This document shows positions 32,294 through 39,695 of a DNA stretch of 39,695 nt, one piece after another. The notes beneath the pieces are model-generated. The model ran no database searches and was not told the DNA's origin. It was given only the letters and a program-made list of their open reading frames with translations. The translations under genes were made by a program, and so were the position numbers. The DNA is from Eimeria necatrix. Its lineage: Eukaryota > Apicomplexa > Conoidasida > Eucoccidiorida > Eimeriidae. Every line of letters starts with the position of its first letter. The first letter of the stretch is position 1. Where the stretch lies: positions 1 through 39,695 of the forward strand of contig NW_013653562.1 in NCBI RefSeq assembly GCF_000499385.1, given 5' to 3'.

Positions 32294-34487
32294 AGTGCGC
32301 TGTGGTCGTTTAGGAGATGCTCACCCAGCCAGCCGCTTTGACAATAAGGACGATGCTTTGCCTGTGGAGAATCAACACATTCAATATTTTACGCGTTGAC
32401 CGGTGAATATACGGAGGGCGTCAGACTTTGTTTTGGCAAATGCTACAGTGCGCTCCTTGAGCTCCATGGGCTTTCTATGTAGCTCCGGTAGGTGGAGTTT
32501 CAGAGCGTAAGTTGAGTTTGTGGACTCTGAATTCGTTTGTGGCACGTTGATTTCCGCGCAACTGGAGAAGCACGAATGTTCCGACACGCCATATCACCAT
32601 GCTACCAATCACAGTGAAGATGGCTTGTGACTTGTGCAATTGCAGCCTAAGAAAGATGCCCGTAGAACCGCATAGCAAGCACGTTGCTTCCAAGGGAGAG
32701 CGGACGCATCCTGTGGCTTCCTCAGGACCTGTTTTGTCTGCCATTTAGAATACATCGCGGGTTTGGGACTTGATGGAACCTTTATTCCACACTGTGCGTC
32801 GTTCTTTGTTGTACTGCAGGGGCTTGTAGATGACCACTACAACAATACATCGACAAAAAGCTGGTCCACGAAATTGCACTGTGGAGGAGATAGTGATGCA
32901 CAAAGCAGCGAATCTTTGAGAGTCGAACGTGCTGCTAAAACGCCGGGTGCTCAATGCAGTGTGCCATGCCACCGGGCTCTTTGAATAGCAAATGCAAGGC
33001 GAGAGTTTCTTTCGGCATCCTTGCAGTCATTGAAGAGCCCAAGCTGCTTTCGTTGTGTTTGCTAGGCGCTCACACCGAAGAAATTCAAATTGAATGGATG
33101 CCGCTGCTCGTGTGTTGAGGTGCCACGCCAACATTCAAATGCTGCTCGGCGGTTGCTTAAAGGAAACGAAGCCATACACTGCAAAAACTTCGGAAGAGGA
33201 CGAAAATAGCGTCGGCCATTGCGTGCACAGCCCATAGTTCTAAATAAGGAGCTTGAATTTAGCGAGTGCGTTGATTTTCATAGATGCGTTTAATTTTTTT
33301 TCGGACCTGTTTATGTTGCTTGGGCATGGGCTCCAAACAAGTAAAGCTGCCTAGCCATTCCTGGGCACTATAATGCCTGAACTAAGAGGAAATGTCTCAG
33401 ATCCCTGAATGACTTGGCATGCATCATAGAGACCTGTGGACACCAGGAATGCATGCGTCTTGGTTGTTGGACCGGTTTGCCTTGTTTGAAGGCTAGTTAA
33501 TATCGCGTAAAGTCGAGCCCACTGCTGGCTTTTGAAAACTACAGTTGCTATTTATGGAAGCACAAGAGAAGGGAAGGACTAGGGCAAGGTAATGCGAATA
33601 GGTCAATCGATTAGGAAAGCGCATTGCGCTCACGATTACTGACGGCATGGAGGTGCATAGATGCTGTGAATCAGTCCGTACCTAAAAACAGTGGCGCATC
33701 CTTGACCGTTATCCTGATTGCGCACTATCACAAACTTAAGAACGCGCAGTCAAGTAGCCTTTCGTGGTTGCCCCAGGAAGGCAAAGTAAGTCAGCTATGG
33801 CTACTGTGAAATGCACGAGCTCGCGTACACGAAGTTTGATTTTTAGGGCGTGCCCAGGTTCACTCCATCATGCTTCACCTTGGCAGGCTTCGGCACGTAG
33901 ATGCTTTATCACAGCGATGTAGGACTCGGTATTCGATGGAACGCTTTTGTGTTTATGCGAGGATGTATAAGGCTAATGCAAGGAGTGATCCAGATGGTGA
34001 GGTGAACTGCAGGTTGTTGATTTTTTTCCGCCTCTCCCTTTCAGTGCTTGTGCTATCTTTCGTGAGAAACACTAGCGACAGTGACAGTAAATACAGCTGA
34101 GCGACAAGAAAGACACCACTACTTGCGTGAAAAGGAGCGCTGAACAAGAAATCGCAAAACTAACATGTGTTCGCTCAAAAACATGTTTCTGAAGTGCCAT
34201 GAAAAAAACGAAACTGCATGAGCTGAATCTGCTCCCCATAAAAAAATATGTAGAACGTTCCCAGAATACTCTGAAGCGCTGCATAGTGGTGCGTTTGCGG
34301 ATTCATTGTGTCGATAACAGTCGACTGCGAGAGATGCGCGGTTCTAAGGTCCCTAGGCGATCACGTATCTTGTTGTGCTGTGTTGAAGCTTTACTTTGGG
34401 AAAAAACATGTTTTTGTGTGTCACCACTAACGTCACTGGTGCCATTGACTGAAGCTTACACATAGCCTTAATTAAGCTATTATCCGT
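32294..34487. other. No gene recognised
   Basis: Only short frames on both strands. A good donor (gtaagt at 33786) ends a 54-codon frame starting near 33624, but no acceptor partner was found. Confidence 0.35.
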
Positions 34488-34494
34488 CGTCTCA
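34488..34494 (-). promoter_or_regulatory. WGAGACG motif on the - strand
   Basis: CGTCTCA overlaps the first base of the ATG chosen for the bS21-like gene. A motif this close to the start codon is unusual; it could act only if transcription begins at or near the ATG. Confidence 0.2.
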
Positions 34495-35243
34495 TGAGGA
34501 ATGAATTAATCTCGGTGCGGTCTAAGGGGCTCGATCAAATGCACGGCTTGTGGCGTTGCAGAAATACGCTTTCTGACTCTGAATCCGCACACATTGCTCT
34601 GGATCTGCACATATTGCTTGAAACGTCAGCCAAGAAAATCACACCCTTTTTAAGGAGCACTATGCGAAATCCTTCAACTTTTCCGAGGTGCTCTTTTAAG
34701 AGAAGCAGATAATATTTTATGTTTTCGTTTTTTGCTGGAGGGGTTCGATCTGGGCTAAGCATGTACGTACAGATGCAGCGGATCATGGGACGCTCAGAAA
34801 GCTCACAGAAACTCTTTCTGAGAAGTATGCTCTCGATGATGGAGTGGAGGCAAAAGGCTTCAGACTTTCAGCTGCAGTTACGAAAAGCCGCCGCAGGGAA
34901 CGTTTGGTTGCTGGACGAACTTGGAGGCTGTCAAACGAATGAAGAGTTTGTTAGGAAGATGGTTATACCATTGTGGCATCAAGCACAGACCCGCGTTATT
35001 TGAAGAGTGTCAGTTGAGTGAGTGGTGCTTCAACCGACGCATATGGTGAGCAGCAACGATGTGAACGTGTGACCCCTTTCGTCAGTGGTGCATGAGCACA
35101 CGCTCACATGGAACAAGACCGGCAGCACAGCACGCTGCAAACTTTGTGGACTAATGAATCTGTTTGCTTTGTCTGTTTGTTTATTTATGACAGAAAGAGC
35201 TAGACAAAACGAAATTGGCTGCAAAGATACAGCGTGCCTTTAA
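34494..35243 (+). CDS. Possible bS21-family (mitochondrial) ribosomal protein, three exons
   Basis: The model is 34494-34687, 34878-35017 and 35194-35243, giving 127 residues with all phases consistent. The second intron has a GTGAGT donor and a T-rich acceptor (tgtttatttatgacag). The first has a weak donor (gtgctc) and the acceptor actttcagctgcag. Residues 79-118 align without gaps to the bS21/MRPS21 pattern as I know it: N79-x-E81 with R85, a helix, R102, then F106-E107 and a basic K112-R113-x-R115. The two halves of that last motif are brought together only by removing the second intron. bS21 proteins are small basic components of the small ribosomal subunit; residues 1-64 would be a presequence-like extension. 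The short C-terminus is atypical. Overlapping frames (34719-35003, 35194-35436) compete. Confidence 0.35.
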
Positions 35244-37769
35244 TTTGTCCGTCATCATGTCAGCCGTCATACTGAGGATGACGCACATCGAAGCACCAAG
35301 TGCGTTTCGATATTGGCCTCGTTACTTACTTAGATTTCAACTGATGCTGTTTATCAGCAGCCATCTGACAGTGAAGCGGTTATATAGGAATAGAGCATCC
35401 TACCGATTTGTGAAGCTTGTGAAAGCGGAAATGTGACAATTCCAGCAAGTGTGTCATTGATCCAGATCACTTAGCGCCGTTACTTTTGTTAAAGCCCCTT
35501 TTCAAAAAAATAAGCCTCGCGAACCGCAATTTGTCCGTGCAATATGGTTCTTTTGGGTGAGGGGGTCACTGCCGACTTGTGCAACTGCAAGTTGGCGGTT
35601 ATGCCATTGTTGTTATGACGTACAGTTTAAGCTAAGCATACCAGATGTTCCGTTTGCTATCATTTTCCGTGCATCTTTTTATGTCTCCTTTATGGGGCTT
35701 CAAGGAGCCTAGGATGGACGTTGGTGACAAAATGCTGAGCTACTAAAGCTCTGAATGCGCGTATAAGGGATAACAACGCAATCGTGCTGAGAGAAGCAGT
35801 TCGAAGACTGCAGTCTCCTAGACCAAGCCCTCTGGAGGGTACAGGAGGGCCTGAAGACAATAGCAGACGGTCAATGTTCTGGTTTCACGTAGATTTGCCA
35901 TTCCACAGCGACACTTTTGACGAAACGAGAGGGGATAAAGTAAGTTTCGTAGATTGTCGCCTGGATTTGGCTGCGCACGATCGACTTCATGCCGGAGGGT
36001 TGTGCCGCGTGGATTGCAGCATGGCCGACAGCCTGTGAACTTAGAACGGGCATGCGCATCCTGGAAAAGTCTTTGGTAGACGAATGCACGAGGAAGAGCA
36101 TGATGCAGCAAGCGCTACAGTATCTGGATAGAAGGCGTGATGCTTCCTGCTTTCCGCGATGCGCCTAGACACACGAGTTGATGACGCTTTTCCAGCTGGT
36201 GCGTCGAACTTAGCTTCGATAGTTCATTACCGCGGCGGTAGGCACAGACAGAAAGGACAGGGTAATATATGAGCATCCTAGTGCCGTTGTTTTTGGAGTT
36301 AATCGGGGAAAGATGAAAAAGAGCTGTAGGATTGGGAAACACCATTCAAACCTTTCGCCAACGCTTCGGCACTCACTTAGCGAGGCTCCGACGGAAGCCC
36401 TCAGAAAGCCATAGTTGGTGCATACACAGAATTGCAAAGGACCGAGAGCGTCGCAAGAGAGGTCGTATTCCGCAGCATTGGCTGCTCAGAGAATTGTGGG
36501 ATTTGTGGACTCATGAAGGCATCAACTGCTTACTGTGTGTTGGCTTTGCAAGATAGTGCCGACAAGGGTGAAAAGCGTAATAAGTTCCGTTGGTTATTGC
36601 AGGACATCCGCTCGTATCGTGTCGCCGCGCATGCATGCTGTTTTGTTTAGACTGTCGTGCTGTGCAGGGACACTCTACGAGGCGTGCCAGCATCGGCAAA
36701 CAGGCTGTCAAAAATAGCCGTACATGTTGCTAAAGTCTTCGATAATATGGTTCCAGTGTTCTTGTGTTGCTATTCAGTGAAGGTGGCACTGGAGGACTGT
36801 TAGGATCGGGATTAAGTCTAGGGTGTAATGTTTTTAGCTGGTGCGTTGATTTGCTATGTTCATATTCGCCACATGCTCGCGCAAGGCCCAACGCGTGCGC
36901 ATTGATCTACAGTCTTACCGCTCCACAGCTATTGAAGCCGGTTTTCGCGGCCTCTGCCATCAGCAAATTGCGGAAGACGTGTATCGTGCATCTAACACAT
37001 TGTTGAATGATAGCAATGGACGGAATGTGCGGAACGCAAACGTGGCAAGAAGAGGTTTTCAAGGCGATGAATGCAGAATAATGCTCTGGGTTGATATGGC
37101 GTACGTGAATAAGCCACAAGAAGTTGGATGAGCTTAGCTAGAAACAAATGGCCAGACTGTGCAAAACCACAGCCATGCAGGATATTCCAATATCTAGAAT
37201 CATGCTTCTGCAGGTATGCAGGAAAAAATGCAACGATTTATATCTAAAAGTGCGGGCTGGAGAAAGGGCAAAATTGTCTTCAGTTCTTGGGTAGCAGCAG
37301 AAGCGTGAAGTACCTAATCGTTTGACAATTTTCTGAATAATCGCATCATGCGAAGATTTTGCATTCCATTCAACAAAATATGTGGCGCGGTGTAGGCCTA
37401 GTCTTATGGTACTTTGACTGCCTGCCAACTCTAGGAGGGCACACAAATGCCAGCTGAGTAAGTGCCGAAGACTCAGAAGAGATGTTGGAATGCCGCAAGG
37501 TTAGCGCAAGGCACACTGCGTATTTATGGTGAGGACGACATAACGATTCAAGGCGGTGGGCTGCAATGCGAAAACGTTCGGTGGTTATAACATCGTTACG
37601 CAACTCTGTTTGCATGCCATTAGCTTGCGACCTAGCCGTTTGCCGAGCAAGTGCTCAAAGTGATAGCAGTGGCTGAACGATTGCAAAGAAGCAAAGAGAA
37701 TACTTCCAGCTAAGACGGCCAAAAGTCCTCTTTGAACAATTGTGGAATCTTTTCTATGAGGGAACGCGC
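35244..37769. other. No gene recognised
   Basis: Short frames on both strands only. The frame open from the acceptor at 35193 in another phase continues to 35436 and is basic and hydrophobic; it competes with the bS21-like reading. Nothing else stands out. Confidence 0.4.
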
Positions 37770-38060
37770 ACTGGCGGACATGCGGAAGCTGTGAGAGTGG
37801 TATGCCAGGTCTCGAACAAACTTGCGCTGAGTAGGAAGAAGCACAGTCTAGCAACAGCCAAAGATGTAATTTGAAATGCAACATGGCGCTGAGCATACGA
37901 AGGCAACCCTTCAGAGAGACAAGCAAACGGCTGTCATTGCGGAATGGAGAAACAGTAAAATTTTGCCAAATACGTCACTGTAGAACGGGTGTGTCGAGGC
38001 TATACAAGCTTCGACTTGCCGTGTGACGGCTTGCTTCAAGCTTTCTATATGCGGTGACTG
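37770..38060 (+). repeat. 755-base tandem repeat, decayed copy 1
   Basis: The clearest part is 37915-38000, where agagacaagcaaacggctgtcattg aligns with 38655-38680. The distance is close to one period. Boundaries are approximate. Confidence 0.5.
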
Positions 38061-38445
38061 CCTTTCAGGGCCAGCATTTCCAAAGGAGTTTGACGGTCCG
38101 GATTCAGGCTCGAGATCCACTAAATGCCCGTGGGCTACAAGACAGCATCTAGACTCCTGCTGCGTCACTATACCGCAAAATCAACGTAGGTCTCAGAGAG
38201 CAGCTTGACTCATTCATGACATGTTTCCTGTGTTGCATATTCTGATAAGAAGCACGCTCAAGTGCGTGGTATCCTTTGGATTCAGCATGGCGCTAGTAGG
38301 GGCTCTTCCTGTGGACGAGAAACTTACGATCCAAGATTTTCCAAGGCAGTTTTCAGAATGACGCGTTGGCGGTACTATGCACATTTGCCGCTACTGAAGA
38401 AAGCCAATTGGCCTCTTGGTCTCCAAAAAGATCCAGTTTCTCACA
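38061..38445. other. No gene recognised
   Basis: If the tandem array continues to the left, this should be the rest of the first unit, but it is too diverged for me to align. No convincing frame. Confidence 0.35.
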
Positions 38446-39200
38446 TGGTACTGTTGTCGGCTGCTGGATAAGCCCGTGTGTGGTTCTTTTCGTCGGCGGC
38501 AATAACTAGGCGGCCGCTCACAAACAGACTTTTTAACTGATGCTTTTCGCGTCGTGCACAGGTCTCCGATGAGCAGCATACTGCGGAAAAAAGCAGGTGC
38601 GGTTCTTTGTTTTCGGAAATCGCCGCTCTCCTTATTGAGTGAATGAACTTGGGGAGGGCAGAGAAAACAGCTGGCATTGTGGAGTAAGGGAAATGTGGGA
38701 ATCGCTTAAAACATTGATGTCGTAGGACGGGAGTATCGAAGTTGTGCGCACTCTATTGAGTTGCTCTACAACTTGTTGTGAGCTTATTACATGGGACGAG
38801 ATTGAGCCTTGTGGTCGGCGTTTCTGAAGAGAGCGACATGGCTTGAGTGCGGTGGCGAGGCTCAAAACGGTGCTGTCAGTTCAAACAGGATAGCTGCATT
38901 TCAGCTGGGTGGGTGAGCGCCGCAGAGTCAAAAGAGCGCACAGAGAAGCGCACCTTCCATAAAAGGTATGCGGGTACCAGCGAGGACGTGCTGGCCCGGA
39001 GGGAGGAAAGTGCAGCGCAGATATCCCTTGCTTTTTAGGCACAGTTAACGGGAAGCTGCCAAGCGCACCAATAGCTAAACAGTCGTCCATTTTCCAAGCG
39101 ACCTTTTTGTGACATGAGCGGTGGCGGCGGCTTGCGGCTTTGCAGCGACGGGGAGGGAACAATTGCCTTCGTGGTCACGAGACGATAAGCAGAGTCTGCG
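38446..39200 (+). repeat. 755-base tandem repeat, copy 2 (complete unit)
   Basis: The first 495 bases align to copy 3 with no net length difference. Anchors include aagcccgtgtgtggt, catgggacgagattgagc, gttgctctacaa and agtcaaaagagcgca. - strand frames in copies 2 and 3 (38632-38865 and 39274-39621) give similar peptides (both contain RSLQKRRP and SISSH), but substitutions are not concentrated at third positions. Confidence 0.88.
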
Positions 39201-39695
39201 GTGGTACGCTTGCTGGTTTCTGAATAAGCCTGTGTGTGGTATTTTTATTCCAGGGTAGAGCGTCGGTGCTCGCTCAGTAGAAGGATGCACAAACAGTGCT
39301 TTTGGTCGTCAACCTGCGTGCGCTCACTAGCAAGCTGCCGGAATAGAGCAGAAGCGGTAGTGTGATTTTGGAATATGCCATTATTTCTAGGGCGCATGAA
39401 AGGACTTGAGGAGAGGGCAGAAAATTGCTGACATTGGGGACTAATGAAAGGCTGTGATTGTTTTCAATATTGGTGTTGCAGGACGGAAGTACTGAAGAGA
39501 GGCATACTTCAGGCAGTTGCTCTACAATTTGTTGCGTGCGTGCAGCATGGGACGAGATTGAGCACTTTGGTCGACGTTTCTGAAGTGAGCGGGATAGCTG
39601 GAGTCCGGTCGCGAGTTTCATTTGCGGCCTGTCAATTCAATAAAGTAGCTGGAGTTCAGCTGTTTGGGTGGGAGCCGCAGAGTCAGGAGAGCGCA
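39201..39695 (+). repeat. 755-base tandem repeat, copy 3 (cut by window end)
   Basis: Partner of 38446-38940. The array evidently continues to the right of the window. Confidence 0.88.

Noticed and set aside
34736..34755. A tRNA B-box-like string (gggttcgatctggg); another is on the - strand near 27109.
   Set aside because: No matching A box, acceptor stem or T-stem pairing could be drawn around either.
35194..35436. An 80-codon basic frame directly after the acceptor at 35193.
   Set aside because: It conflicts with the bS21-like reading from the same acceptor, and no in-phase upstream donor of good quality was found. An open run of this length is common by chance here.
38632..39621. Similar - strand peptides in two tandem units (38632-38865 and 39274-39621).
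   Set aside because: The similarity is explained by the DNA repeat. Substitutions do not favour third positions, and the third unit lacks the frame.
1..39695. CRISPR arrays, bacterial operons, ribosome-binding sites, transposases or reverse transcriptases.
   Set aside because: Repeats are long, diverged and not regularly spaced with unique spacers. No long frames, gene clusters or catalytic motifs of these kinds were seen on either strand.

Overview
This window looks like nuclear DNA from a eukaryote with a low gene density and small, intron-split exons. The best guess is a coccidian apicomplexan of the Toxoplasma/Neospora/Sarcocystis group. Four things support that, none of them decisive. 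No open frame exceeds about 170 codons on either strand. The plausible coding pieces abut GT...AG splice signals with pyrimidine-rich acceptors. The sequence carries 11 copies of WGAGACG, the heptamer known from Toxoplasma promoters, four of them within 255 bases. Finally, the best start codon sits in an A-rich context ending AAAAATGG. No tRNA, rRNA, CRISPR array, telomere array, transposase or reverse transcriptase was recognised.

Layout. Bases 1-2,200 are a pair of old, diverged repeat units of about 1.1 kb that share one block identical over 70 bases. Bases 2,200-19,900 are almost gene-free, with scattered candidate exons near 6.15, 11.08 and 13.76 kb, (TG)n, (CA)n and (GCT)n microsatellites, and three inverted repeats: a 38-base near-perfect palindrome at 15,965, a 90-base foldback at 16,665 and a weaker hairpin at 18,321. 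From 14.8 to 20.5 kb the + strand is rich in C and A; most of the flanking sequence is rich in G and T.

Bases 19,985-25,600 are the most gene-like part. On the + strand three good acceptor sites lead to an intact 140-residue reading frame (22,178-22,600) with a signal peptide and one membrane span. On the - strand a convergent spliced reading frame (24,486 to 23,715) has one well-supported intron, and two WGAGACG motifs lie upstream of it.

Bases 26,300-29,013 hold three copies of a roughly 0.8 kb tandem repeat. A segment of about 340 bases between the first two copies carries the WGAGACG cluster. Bases 34,494-35,243 give a three-exon model of 127 residues whose last two exons resemble the bS21 ribosomal protein family, probably mitochondrial. 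The right end (37.8-39.7 kb) is a tandem repeat with a 755-base period that runs off the window.

All coding calls are by eye and most are low confidence. No operon-like or pathway relationship between the genes is visible.
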